Assembly (NCBI GenBank): GCA_020736575.1 | Contig: JAGPYM010000006.1 | Location: 1,612,001-1,676,000, forward strand | Length of the DNA: 64,000 bases | Direction of reading: 5' to 3' | Source of the DNA: Thelonectria olida | Taxonomy: Eukaryota > Ascomycota > Sordariomycetes > Hypocreales > Nectriaceae | Shown here: piece after piece, positions 1 through 11,264 of the stretch | Numbering within the stretch: the stretch's first letter is position 1 | Layout: every line of letters starts with the position of its first letter | Program-made: the position numbers and the translations under genes | Notes under the pieces: model-generated | What the model was told of the DNA's origin: nothing | Database searches by the model: none | What the model saw: the letters and a program-made list of their open reading frames with translations, nothing else

Positions 1-422
1 CACATAATTATTGTACACAGATTCGTAAGATCATATGCCATGTCATGATCAATATATTCAAGATCCCAATTCCTCCAGGTATCATGGAGATTGAAGCCAT
101 CACAACTCTTGGCCTGTGTGAACAGGCTGGCAGACAAGACCAAGAATTAATGACAATCATGACCATCCAAACTCCTACCATCCTCTAAGAAATAACATAG
201 CCTATGCTCTTCATGGCGTGCCCTCGACGGGGAATATACAAAGAAAAAAAATAGAAAAGGGTATGACTTTTGTACAGCCACATAAAGAAATGAGTTGCCA
301 TCCAAGATAAACCCATAAAAGAAGATGATTATGTCGTAAATCCAAACGAATAAGAAAAAAAGACGAGGAAAGAATAGGGGCTAAACCAGAGAAAGAAATG
401 AAAACGCATGAAGGGTATATAT
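1..422. other. 3' flank of noxR, no gene seen
   Basis: This AT-richer stretch lies downstream of the noxR stop codon and probably holds its 3' UTR and polyadenylation region. I see no coding pattern in either strand. Confidence 0.5.
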
Positions 423-2280
423 CTAAACTTCAATAATCCAAATCTAAGACAAAATGTTAGTGGGTCTATATGCAACTGTGGGTGGATGAGTGTACGAACC
501 TCCATCTTTGCTGTTTCCTGTCTTGACCTTCGAGCCTCATCCTTGGCGGTGTCTACTGCCATGTCGAGGTCATCCTGATCACCCATGGTAATCATGTCGC
601 CCTTGGGCATGTCCTCATCCTTGATCTTGATCTTGAACCGGTTGCGGATGCCAAACTTATCACGGACCTTATCCGCCAGTGTGGTGAACTGGACTCCGGG
701 TTTGACCATGATGTATCTCACGTCGTCGGCGTGAACCTTGACACGGATCTTGGTAACCTCAACGCGGCGACCGCCACGTGAGGAACCTGAACCAGGGCGA
801 CGGCGGTTGTTGCCTATCATCTCGAATTCGTTTTCATCGAAAGACCCATCATCGTATTCTGAGGCGTCGTCCTCAGGGCGGCCGGATTGTGGACTTCTCC
901 TTGAACCCCTAGAGCCACGTCGTCCAGCAGCAGCCTGGTACATGTCGTAGACATCTCCGTTGAGGTTATCGTCCTCTTCTGGAATCTCTCTTTGTTGTCT
1001 CAGCTGCAGAGTAAGAGGCTCTCGGGGGGCGCTCTTTCCGGGGTTGGCGGAGGCAGACCTCGCAGGCCTGGGGCGGGCATCTGGTGGGGAAGCCTTCTCG
1101 TAGCGACGGTTGGGCTCGGCTTGTTGGATGTTGAGCTTGGCAAGCGAGGGCTTTTGGCCACGGACAGAACCACGGTTGAGACGCTCGCTACGCTCGCCAC
1201 GTTCACCCTCTGGTGGAGGAGTTGGGGGGAATACGTTTCGGTTGGTAGGTGGTTCGGATTGTTGTCTGCGGGACTGGAGACCGGGCTTGACGAGGTTGGT
1301 AGCGGCAAAGGAGATGTTGTCTGGAGGTCGATCGTCCTTGACTTCCGCCTTTCCGGCCTAAATTGTGTGTAAGCAAAGCGACTATGCCAGTACAATGTGT
1401 GACCTTACATTCTTAATCTCGATACCAGCGAAGCCCGTGAAAGCATTGGCACGATCTGAAGCAGCAACCAATCTTGCCTTGCCAAGATAATCCTTGGTCT
1501 TAAGATTTCGCACCTTGGCTTCGTTGGGGCGGTAAATAACGCCGACGGGAATGGAGAAAACAGTGTAGCCCTGGAACTTGTAAGTAAGGGGTGTTTGAAG
1601 GGTTCCTTGCTAAACCTACCTCGGCTTGTTCGCGGATCGCCTCGTCGATAACGTTGTGATCCTCCACCACCTTTTCCTTGACGGCATACGACAAATCTTG
1701 CATGCCAGCTTCCTTTTGTTGCAGGTAGATGTAACACAGGCCTCGGTTGAAGAGGACTTCGCAAGAGTAGAGCTTGAAGAGCAGGCCTAATTGGGCGTAG
1801 TCGATCATGGCATTGCCGCGCAGGTACAAGAGGGTATCGTTGAAGTTGGCGAGCGCCTCCTCAAAGTCTCCGAGGAGAAAGTTGGAAACGCCTTGTTGGA
1901 AATAGGCGACGGCGAGGTACTGGTCCAGTCGGATGGCGCGCTGATAGCTTTCAACCTATTGGGCGGCCATTGTCAGTATTCGAATTGGTTGCGAAGGTGA
2001 TCGCAGTGCGTCTCATGCGGCGGGGAGAGGAGGGGAAGGAGGAACTCGACTTACAGCTTTCTCATGCTCGCCGAGGGTAGCGTGAATGACACCGACGTTG
2101 AAGAGAATCTTGCTAGTATCGTTGATCTTGCCAAACTCTTCGATGGCGTCTTCAAATTCGTTGTTATCGTAGCGCGCCAGGGCGCCTACCCAGGTTTCGA
2201 TTTCCTGTAGGAAAGCGACGGTAAGTAAGTGGGATGGTGGTGTTGGGGCGGTTAGACGGGCTTACCTGTTTCAACGACAT
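423..2280 (-). CDS. noxR: NADPH oxidase regulatory subunit NoxR (p67phox-like)
   Basis: Cytosolic activator of the fungal NADPH oxidases NoxA/NoxB, which make superoxide for hyphal growth and differentiation. Six exons, all joined in phase 0: 2266-2280, 2055-2204, 1620-1955, 1409-1570, 500-1357 and 423-443, giving about 513 aa. Residues 1-167 form the TPR region that in this family binds Rac. Residues 168-221 (beginning GYTVFSIPVGVIYRP) match the oxidase activation segment. A proline/arginine-rich linker follows, and residues about 420-507 are a PB1 domain, which in other fungi binds Cdc24. The first exon encodes only MSLKQ. The last adds WIIEV-type residues plus stop: without the intron at 444-499 the frame runs on into a hydrophobic tail unlike the family. 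The start is chosen because MSLKQEIE leads directly into the first TPR helix. Recognition is firm; the two tiny exons are inferred from splice sites and family ends. Confidence 0.93.
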
Positions 2281-5200
2281 GATTGTCGCTGCTGGGTAGT
2301 CTTAGCCACACCAGAAAAGAGGAAAAAGGTTTGTGAGATTATTGAATGGGGAAGGGAAGAGCAAGTGGATTTGTGGGCGCGGAAAGAATCGAGGCGGCGA
2401 CGAAGTGGTAAAAGAGTCTGACGATGGAGGAGAGTCGGAGAGCGTTTGAGAGCGAGTGACCGAAGTGGGAGGGCGTCGTGAGGGAGTGGGGTGAGGTTAG
2501 TTTGGGGCGGGCAGTAGCTTGGGCGCTTAGTAGCAGCTGTTGGTAGGAGTGGGAGAAATTATAGGGCAGGAGCGATGAGATGGAGGAGGGTTGCAACGAC
2601 TTATTATTTGAGAGATGGCGGGCAGGAGGAGGCAGGAGCGGCCTTGACCGTCGAGCCAAGAGGGGCCGGGGGGGGAAGGTACGGACGGGTATGTACCAGC
2701 CAAGGACCAGGGGGTAGGGGGAAGGAGGGGTGGAAGGGGCTTCTGCGGCAGGTAAGACGGGTGCGGTGCGTAGGAGAGACCGACCACTGCTCAGACCAGG
2801 GGCGTTGTGGGAAGCAGGCACGGAGTATTCGTACAGGGACCAAGTACTGAAGCAGGTGCCCGGTGCCCGGTGCGCGTTGCGGCTGCTGTTCGATGAGATG
2901 CGGTCTGGTACCCGTTTTCTATTCCCCGCTTTGGACGATGGAATGGGCAATTGGCTCGCTGAGTTGATGAGTTGGTTTGGTGGCGCTATGCTAAACGCAG
3001 GAGCGGCCACTCGGGTCAAGAATGGATCGGAGGTGGCGATGTGATGGATGGTTGGGATGAAAATTGAGAGATATTGCGATGCGAACCGAGAGGATTGACT
3101 CGTTTGGCGACTATTTGGGGGATTGATTAGACGAGTGTTGTCAGTCGGCGACTCATGTTTTTGCTTTTCTGTTGAATTGTTGGATTGGATCCTGGAAATG
3201 TGGTATTGGTATTGGTGTTGGTGTTGGTGGAAGCGTCCGCAGAGTTGTGTGAGACACGAGTTGTTGGACTACCAGAGACAATGCTGAATGGAGGTCACAA
3301 GAGAGCTTTAAGTGAGTTCTTGTTAGCCAGGTCGTGTCTAAGAAACAAAAGACTGTGAGATTATATCCAACAAACGACCAAAAGGGGTCGGCCCGTCGCC
3401 GGAAGTTATATCCCAAAAACCGCAACCCTCAAGACTCGATGTAAGTCAAAATGGGATGATTCTTTCCTTAGCTCTTCAAACTCTTCACATCAACTCGATA
3501 TTCTACCAGGACCCAAGCGAGGAAACAAGCATCAGGCTAGGATGTTCAGAAGCCAAGCCACGTAGCTTCTCATTAACAAGACACTCAGATCGAGGCAATT
3601 AGACTCGCTGCGAACGAAGCCAAGACTCAATGGTCTGGTGATGAGAAGAACCTGGGTGCAGCTAGCACGGGTGAAAGTGACGAGAGGGACGAGGTCAGCG
3701 CCTAAATCAGGATGATGGTGATGGCCCTGCGAGGGCGCCCAATCCCGAGGCTCTGGGCTGGCGGCAGCCGAACAGGAAGGGAATGGCATATCAATCACCA
3801 CGCATCGCATCGCATCGCATAGCCGGGGGGTGTGTGCATGCAGGCGCTAAACGGGCCTGGGGTCACACTCGACTTTGAGAATCGCTCACACTGGCCTGGC
3901 CGCGCTGACGGGTCAGGGGGATGGACATCAGGGATTACGAATGCTGTCTTCGGTTTCTTCTGCGATACTAGTTATCCTGGATGGCTTTTCTCAAGACAGG
4001 CACCGAGTTGTCAAGTCTCAACTCCGTTGCCCCCTCAAGGGTTTGACCTCTCTCTAGCGTTCGTCCTGATCGACGACCAGCCCGATGTGTCGGCATGTCT
4101 GGGCGGGTTTGGACAGGGACATGGCCGCCTGCTCGGATGCAACAGATGCTCCGTACCTCCTTGTGTTTGACAGTTTTGATGGGAGACGGCCGTGGAAAAA
4201 GAAAAGAAAGATGCAGAGCTTTCCAGTGCATCGGATACCGTCGACTCGTTGGCAGCGTTTTCCGTACAGCCGGTCGCTCGTTCGTCGTCCATGCTCAACT
4301 TCTACTCGTCTATCTGAACCCAACCATTGGAAGCGAGGCTTTGTGATGTGATTGTGATACTCCCTTTGCTGACACATATAGCTCAGATCCCTCGTCGACT
4401 CTCACGCATCGCGCCTATATCCCCAACTCATCGCATCACTGTCGTCAGATGCCCGGACAGAATCGAACGGTGCGTCCTCTTCTCTGCAATGTTCCCCGTG
4501 TCCTGGGGCACCGAGTGTTGCAGGTCTCCAAGGCCCCTGAGTTGATTGGGCAGCCACAGACGTCACCCCCGCTGCCCAGGGCGCCTATGTAGCGGTGGCC
4601 GTCCTCCTCATGCCCAAGGCAGTTAATGCGGTGATGCACCTTGAACCTTGCCGGACATTTTCATCCCAAAGCAAAGCTAAGGCGAGATGCAACTGCATGG
4701 GAGAAACGCCAAAAGGAACAGTTCTCGAGCTCGACGATGAGCTAGGCCCGGGGAGTTACGAATATTAGTCTAGGTGCTCTGTTAATTGAACATACCCTGG
4801 TGGCCACGAGGCCCTAAGACAAAATCTCATCACCAGCGATGCCCTCGACTTGTGTGGTTGCCGATTCTCTTGGTTGGCCCGGTCGGTCTTGTAAGCGCCA
4901 GGAATGAAGCTACCACGAGTCCGTTGGGTGATGAGAGAGACTGCTCCTGCATCGACCCCAACCCAGCGAGTGATCACTTATTCAGCTCTCTGCCCATCGT
5001 CGCTTTCCAAATCGGTCCCCTTTCTTGAAGAGGTTTGGGAGGTTTGGTCCCAATGCCACGGATTGGGATACCGCCTCGTCTCTTGGGCTGGGTGGTGATG
5101 GCGGTGGACCTCCATCAACGGTGACAACTTGTGACTCGGCTGCGGTGATGATGCCGCCAGTGGAGCTCTTCACATCAACGGTGCAGAGTCGCATTCCGCA

Positions 5201-7097
5201 GTCATGCCCCGAAAGTGAAGCTCAAAATAGAATCAACTTCTCTTGGCCCGTCGACGCGAGCGGGATTAAACGGCATCCTCTCATCGTCGAAAAACCAACG
5301 TGAGGTGATAGGATACCCGCGCAAAGCGAAGTCGCCTTCTGCGATTCCCATTCACAGCAAAATGCCTGATGATTCTATTGGATTCTTCGCATGATCTCAC
5401 GGACCCCATGTCCCCGTGCTTCAACTCCAGCGCTTGCGAGCCTATCCTTTACGGCCGCTGCCAGCCTCTCCATGCCACTAATGCGCACACTCAAGAATCA
5501 CCAGCCACACCCGTTCCGGGGCCTCGATGATATGCGTGGCATCCATTGGAGTTTTCCCCGTACACGTATTACTCCATCCCCCAGTCCTGCACAGCCATGT
5601 TTGGTAGTAATTAATAACACTTTCACTCGTCTTAATTCGGCCCTTTGCTCAGGCTTCTCGAAGCTGGCCTTCTTCAGGTCACGGTTACTCAAGGCCCTGG
5701 CCACCGTTCTAAGATGGACCCTGGCTTCGTCGGGGGCGTGACTGACATGTTACCGGGCCGAGATCCAGGGGCGAGGGGTATCAATGCGTCGACGCCTGGT
5801 TGATCTGAATCGTACTGTAGCTAGTGGTGAACGCACAGCAAGAACAGCAATTAATGGTTTGGTGCTTACCAGCCAAGGCAATATGTGTTTTGCTGACGTA
5901 TTCCCTGTATAATGGTTCGTACTTCACGCAAGAAGGCGGATGGAACGGCTCACGCTGATCTTGTCAACCATACATCAAGACCGACGTGCTGGTGTGCGTT
6001 TTCAGATGCAAGGTACACTATCTATCCAATGTGACATCTAAATACGGATACACGTAAGGTACTGGAATAGTCATTAGTGACTATCTATTCATAGACCATC
6101 ACACAAACCAACAAACCTATGTTGTACAACCCACTCTCCGAATAGAATCTCCTCCATCTCATCTCACGATCGAGGCACCATTCATCTCATAGCTTAGCAA
6201 TCTTCCCTCTCCAAGTTTTCACTCTAGTAACCTCACTACTTGTAGATCTCTAACTTATCCAAAACCACTTCACGTGTCCTGTCTCATCCTGCCACCGCCA
6301 TCCGGGCTCTTCCGGTCTTCGCTCTGTGGAGCTTCCCCAAACGTCCACTTTCCATACGACGCTGCCTCTTTCGCCGCCGACGTCAAACGGTCAAACCTCT
6401 TTTTGTTCATGCCTCGTCCCCTCTCCATTCGTCTTGTTCGTCCACGCCATCTACCAGATTTGCTGGCGTTTCTCGTCCTGCACTGATGAGATGCTGGACG
6501 TTTCGTGCTTGTCCGGCAGATAGTGAGCCGCACTGTCGTGGTCCACCGTTCGTCCGGCACTCGAGACGAAGTTGCTATCGCACCATTTGCTTTCGCTTCC
6601 GTCTGGAGATCGAACACCAAACCGTGCTCATTCACCTATCGACGGACTGAGCGTCCTGAATTCGAATCGCCTTGCCTTATTCCCATGGCATTTCGTTTCT
6701 CCGCGCGCGCTTCGGTGACCCTGTAGGTGTGAAGGTGATGGCAAAACTGCCCATTCCCAGCCTTAGATCGAACGATATTTCCCTAACCCTTGCCGCGATC
6801 TACCTTTAGGCATGACATATCGCACCACGTCTGACTGAAAGCCATTTTGTACAAGCTTACATCCTTCACCTGCCACTGTTTCGAAGTCTGGTTCTTGGTT
6901 TCACCTCAGCCAAGGCACTTTGTAGCCACGAAAGCCAAGAACATCGGGATTAATGAAATGGATCGATCAGGCCAGGACGCCGATAACCTTAATTCCACTC
7001 GCTGCTATTCCAACCCTAGTGTTCTATGTTCAAGTCGGTGCATGGAGGGGTGCTATCGGACGACTTCGGGCGCTTAGGACTATCCAGATGACATCCA
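2281..7097. other. Gene-poor interval between noxR and ccs1
   Basis: No recognisable gene in about 4.8 kb. The first 750 bases upstream of noxR are pyrimidine-rich on the minus strand and probably hold its promoter and leader; they contain a stop-free 226-codon frame (2339-3019, minus) that may be an upstream ORF or chance. A short tandem of GCATC units sits near 3801-3819. The rest shows only short open frames with no protein-like composition. Confidence 0.5.
3801..3819. repeat. Short tandem repeat, GCATC unit
   Basis: About four perfect copies of a five-base unit in non-coding DNA. It is a simple microsatellite with no visible gene association. Confidence 0.6.
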
Positions 7098-8164
7098 TCA
7101 CAGCATACCCTTCTTGACTTCGTCTCGGCGCTCATCCCAAAGCGTCTTTCCCGTGCATGAGCATACCGTCTTGTCATTGTCCCACATGCCCGCACTGCGG
7201 GCAATAACACCAACGACGGTATCTGAATCGTTGACCAGTGACTTGCCTCCCTCCTCTTGCTTGGTCAAGATCATTGCATGTCCGATGACTTCCCAGATCT
7301 GGAATGGATGGGCGACAAAGGCCGCTCCACGTCCGTCTTGGCCAACCTCTACCACACCCAGAGCTCCCCGGTTTCCAGCCTCGCTTCCCGCCCAAACAGG
7401 TCCGGCTGATCGGGCGCCCTCCTTCAAGTCTCCGTATTCACGAATCGAGGCGCGATATGTTCCTGGGGCAACTCCTCGCACAGTCAAGTCAACCAGCGTC
7501 TTTTCCGAGCTGACTTGAACCATTCTAGCCAAACCCCTGACCTCCCGGTTTGGTTTCTCTGACTTGTTCTCCTCCTCGATATCTGCGAAACTCTCAAGGA
7601 TGCTAACAGCAGCGCCTGAAGTACCATCGTTAGCCTAATAATGGTCATGATGACGCTTCAACTCCCAATGCTAGTTTCAGCGAGACAATGACAACGCAGA
7701 GTTTGACATTGACTATGACAAAAGAAACAAGAAAAATTCCTCTTGCACGTACTGTCAGAAGCTCCAGATCCCCGCAAGATGGCATCTCTCCCAGTAGTTT
7801 GGATAGCTTCCACTATGGCCGAAGGGGCAGCTGAAATAAGTTTGCATGATTAGCCTTCCCCCTTCATCTCATCTCAATCTCAATCTGATGCAAGACTTGC
7901 CTGTGCCCTTGACGGCGATCAATTGGTCCTTCAGGTTGCCCTCGACGTTGGTGATACCGCCGATCTTGAACAGCGAGTCTGAAACCGCCTTGATGCAGCC
8001 GTCACATGACAACGGCACGGCAAAAAGGGTCTGTTGTCGCACCGTTTCATTAGTCTCCCTGGTTTTCAACGAAACTCTCCTCTCTCCTCATCCCCTTTCT
8101 CTCATAGCGTCGACTCATCCGCTGTGAGACGTGGGCGCACCTCAAACGAATTTTCGGCTGTCAT
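7098..8164 (-). CDS. ccs1: Copper chaperone for Cu/Zn superoxide dismutase
   Basis: Delivers copper to, and oxidises the disulfide of, SOD1 in the cytosol and mitochondrial intermembrane space. Exons 8141-8164, 7901-8030, 7753-7830 and 7098-7615 give 249 aa. Domain I is Atx1-like with the copper site CDGC at residues 17-20. Domain II is a degenerate SOD fold. The C-terminal tail carries the CSC copper motif (Cys229 and Cys231) followed by TGKTLWDERR and KKGML, typical of fungal homologs. Intron 2 (7831-7900) has a GC donor, ACAG/GCAAGT, and is needed to keep the frame. The last intron ends at 7616, after a CTAAC branch point about 14 bases before the acceptor; the nearer AG would give a stop codon. 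A longer form starting at 8364 is possible (separate entry). Divergent from the uL13m gene. Confidence 0.93.
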
Positions 8165-8364
8165 CTTGTCCGAGGCTGCTTTCGACTAGGTTGTTAGATC
8201 GCCATCCACTTAGTGTAAGAGAAGCCGTGCGTGTACTGACCTGGGGGAGTCGCTTTATCCTTGGGACTGCTACGAGAAATTCGATAACGGTACGCCGAGT
8301 ATCCTGCAATCAAACAGAAAGATGCGGCTGCCAATGCACGGGGGGGAGTGATTTTGGGTGTCAT
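8141..8364 (-). other. Possible N-terminal extension exon of ccs1
   Basis: An ATG at 8364 opens exon 8241-8364, encoding a hydrophobic, alanine-rich start (MTPKITPPRALAAASFCLI) and then a basic SAYRYRISRS stretch. A GTCAGT donor at 8240, a CTAAC branch point and a CAG acceptor at 8176-8178 would join it in frame to exon 8141-8175, which includes the short-form start at 8164. The result would be a protein of about 294 aa with a membrane-anchor or mitochondrial-type N-terminus. The splice sites and frame are seen; use of this start and its role in localisation are inference. Confidence 0.45.
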
Positions 8365-8687
8365 TTTTGTGAGGATGTTGTAAACTGGATTTTGTTGCTT
8401 TGAAATCCAACTTCAGTGATACCTCTCGGCATTCGTGATTGCGCGAGCACTCCCGGTGGGTCCACCGATCTCGGGAAACCGGTATCCACGTGACCAAAGC
8501 CCAGCCTTAGTCAGCTACTCAGTCTTGGCATCAAACTTTCATTTGAGCGTTTCTGTGTTGGCGGCATCTTGATACGACCCAGCACAGCTTCAACGCCAAC
8601 ATAACGCCAGCACTTGGGCTCCGCTGCTGAGCCGAACGAATTGGAGTTGTTAATTGAAGGGAATTGATCCTCCCAGTAGCTGTCAAG
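8365..8687. promoter_or_regulatory. Divergent promoter region, ccs1 / uL13m
   Basis: About 320 bases separate the outermost possible ccs1 start from the uL13m start. It must hold both promoters; I recognise no specific factor site. Confidence 0.45.
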
Positions 8688-9287
8688 ATGTCTCAAACCC
8701 TTGGTTTGGTAGGTTGTGCCTCGATTGCTCGAATGCCTGGATCACCATCTCCTAACACCATTCTACAGACCAAGCTCGCCTACTCTCGAGTATGGCATTC
8801 AGTCTCAGCCTCCGCCCCTCATCAGACTCTCTCGACCCAGCAGGGCGTAACGCCACCTTCTCTCGGCCGATTGGCATCACGTATCGCCGTCCTCCTCATG
8901 GGCAAGCACAAGCCGATCTTCGACCCCTCAACTGACTGCGGCGACTACGTCGTAGTGACAAACTGCGCAGCCCTGCACATCACTGGACGCAAGAAGTGGC
9001 AGAAGCCGTACTACCGACATACCACCCGGCCCGGTAGCCTCAAGACGCTGACAATGGACGTTTTGATGGAGAAGCATGGTGGCTCTGAGGTCCTGCGCAA
9101 GGCTGTCAGCGGCATGCTGCCCAAGAACCGACTGCGAGACAAGCGATTGGCGCGCCTCAAGGCCTTTGAGGGTGAAGCGCACCCATACAAGGACAACCTA
9201 ATTCGATTCGGCGGAAAGGTGGTGGGCAAGCAAGGCTGGGAGAAAGCAGTGGAGAGGATTCGTGCGACGGACCAGAAGAGATTATAG
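8688..9287 (+). CDS. Mitochondrial large-subunit ribosomal protein uL13m
   Basis: Component of the mitochondrial 54S large ribosomal subunit (bacterial L13 family, yeast MRPL23 type). Exon 1 8688-8708 (MSQTLGL) and exon 2 8769-9287 give 179 aa. The L13 core is clear: GDYVVVTNCAALHITGRKKW, then YYRHTTRPGSLK, and KAVSGMLPKNRLRDKRLARLK, the signature region of the family, followed by KAFEGEAHPY. The intron 8709-8768 is exactly 60 bases and has no in-frame stop, so the gene also reads as one uninterrupted frame; GTAGGT and CTACAG ends and the disrupted N-terminal homology argue that it is spliced. The N-terminal residues are probably the import signal. Convergent with urate oxidase. Confidence 0.92.
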   Translation: MSQTLGLVGCASIARMPGSPSPNTILQTKLAYSRVWHSVSASAPHQTLSTQQGVTPPSLGRLASRIAVLLMGKHKPIFDPSTDCGDYVVVTNCAALHITGRKKWQKPYYRHTTRPGSLKTLTMDVLMEKHGGSEVLRKAVSGMLPKNRLRDKRLARLKAFEGEAHPYKDNLIRFGGKVVGKQGWEKAVERIRATDQKRL

Positions 9288-9737
9288 GAGAACATGTCAT
9301 TGGGCAAGGCATTGGCAATGTAGAATAGCGTGGAAGGACTGGACAAGTCGTGTACTATCTGTACCATATTATGAGAACATCTCATGACCTGGCATAAAGC
9401 AAATGCAATGTTTTTTTTAAGCATTCAGGCATCGTCTGGAAAATAAACTAACTCAATGGATTACGCCTTATTTCGCACACGTCTGGACAGGTGGGATCCT
9501 CAACGATCCGATTGAGGCTTTGGATCGATCAAATTACGGCAACCACTCAATGAGATCCCTCTAGGTCCTCACAGGTCACTCTCAAGTCGTTCAGATTAGT
9601 GAGTTGGTGGTTTTTTTGTGCTATCTTAAGTCATATCTCATTAAATTCGCATCTACACATTGCGACTCGCTGAAATCCAACGCTGGAATGTATGTACTCG
9701 AAGTCATGGAAACCATTGGTTGTCAATACCAGCCCAT
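9288..9737. other. Convergent 3' region, uL13m / urate oxidase
   Basis: About 450 bases shared by the 3' ends of two converging genes, with T-rich and A-rich runs near 9410 and 9610 that may be polyadenylation-related. No gene seen. Confidence 0.5.
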
Positions 9738-10682
9738 CTAAGACCGGGATACTTCGCACTTGATGAGACCGTTGGGGCCGGACTGAGGAGCGTACACCTC
9801 AGCATCCTTGCCAGTGTTCTTCAGGCCCTTATGCCAGCTCAGGTCTAAGAAGAGAATTAGGGTTGCTTCTTATTGGGGTTCTTGGGGGGTTGACTTACCA
9901 ATCTCAAAGTAGTGCTTGTTGGGCAATGAGTAGATGACGGTCTGGACATCAGGAACAGCATCGAGAATCTTCTCACACATCTTGTACATGGTGGCCTGGA
10001 CGCTCGCACTGTCATCCTCAGCAAACAGCTTGAAAGTGACGTCACGAGCTGATTTCCAGGCGTCGTCGAACTTGGGCACAGCCGCCTCAACAGCCGCAAC
10101 ATTCTCAAAGTTGTTCCACTTCCATGAGGCATCCACATCAGTCGAGAGAATGCGGTCCCAGGTCTCGCCGAGAGTAGTGTATTCGTCCCGGACGAAGCCG
10201 TGGAAGGCCGAACCAGTGCTCTTGAGGACAGTCAGGTTGACAATAGAGCTCTTGATGTCAATACCGTCCTTGCGGCTGACACGGACCTCGACATTGCGGG
10301 TCTCCTCACCATCCTTGTGGAAGCTGTGAGGATGGGGCTTGCCATCAATCTCCATGCGAGTCCAGCGGTGGGTGACGACTTTGACATTGGCGACGTGGAT
10401 GTGGCCATACTTCTGGATGAAGTGGTTGCCGAGGACGGAAGCGAAGAGCTCGGGAGGAGTAACGGGGTTCTCCTTGGCGGTGATGTAGATGGTGTTCTTG
10501 ATAGAGTCGGTGGCAACGACAACGCTGTTATCAGCCTCGGTGTAGGAGGTGTCGATCTCGCCCTCGAGGAGGCAGCAGACGGTCATCTCGGTGACAGTCT
10601 GAACGCCACTCTCGGCGTTTCGGTGGACCTTGTAGACGCGGACATTGTCCTTGCCATAGCGAGCAGCGGAAACGTAAGGCAT
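9738..10682 (-). CDS. uaZ: Urate oxidase (uricase)
   Basis: Oxidises urate to 5-hydroxyisourate in purine catabolism, normally in peroxisomes. Exons 9899-10682 and 9738-9844 give 296 aa. The sequence aligns end to end with Aspergillus uricase: AARYGKDNVRVYKVH with the catalytic lysine, VVATDSIKNTIY with the Thr-Asp pair, HRWTRMEIDGKPHPHSF, DEYTTLGETWDRILSTDVDA, and SLPNKHYFEID with catalytic Asn and His. The start at 10682 matches the family; an in-frame ATG at 10724 would add 14 residues. The protein stops at KCEVSRS, where homologs continue to an SKL-type peroxisomal signal, so the signal appears absent. No downstream exon restoring it was found. GATA-type sites in the upstream region fit nitrogen control. 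Divergent from Rictor. Confidence 0.95.
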
Positions 10683-10937
10683 CTTGGAGGAGGTCTTGGA
10701 GTGGATGGGAAGAATATCGCCCATTGAGTAAGGTACCGACGCGTGGTGTTGAGGGGTAGTTGTGAAGCACGAAAGAGGGCACAGATATCAAAGTGTAACA
10801 AAGCCCTGGGCGGAGAAGGTGCAGGTTTGCTTTTGACTGTTGCTTTTGTGCAAGCTTTTAAGAAGCTGCAAGTGGATGGCAAGGCAAGAGAAGACTGGTT
10901 GAATTGAATGTTGAGAAGGGTAAATGAGGAGGGCGAC

Positions 10938-10943
10938 GATAAG
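10938..10943. promoter_or_regulatory. GATA factor site GATAAG
   Basis: Matches HGATAR-type AreA/NIT2 sites, about 255 bases upstream of the urate oxidase start. Uricase genes are known AreA targets in Aspergillus. The role here is inferred. Confidence 0.4.
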
Positions 10944-11254
10944 CTCTATATAAGTTCTGAAGCCGCAGCCGCGACGTCGGTGGCCGCGACTGCTCAATGC
11001 GGATAGCTACAGCCATGGTCGCAAATAGACGACGGACAACGGCGATGGATCTGCGCGCCAGCGGCCGAAGGCATTGGTGAAGGATGAAGGGCGACGCAGA
11101 TTGGCAGCGAGGTACCAACGGTGATGGGGCCAGAAAGTGGACGGTCCCGGCGACGCGGAGGACGGCGGTTCCCATTGTCCACCGAGAGCGAAGTGCGGGA
11201 GGTGGTGGTGGCTGCCGCTGAGCATCAGGTGTCCCGAACTTGTCGTTTTCGACG

Positions 11255-11264
11255 TTATCTTATC
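11255..11264. promoter_or_regulatory. Tandem GATA sites (TTATCTTATC)
   Basis: Two directly repeated GATAA sites on the minus strand, about 570 bases upstream of the urate oxidase start. More single sites lie at 11496-11500, 11512-11517 and 11556-11560. Clustered GATA sites are typical of AreA-controlled promoters. Confidence 0.45.

Noticed and set aside
10200..10727. Antisense open frame opposite urate oxidase
   Set aside because: Also a shadow of codon bias; the sense frame is an unmistakable uricase.
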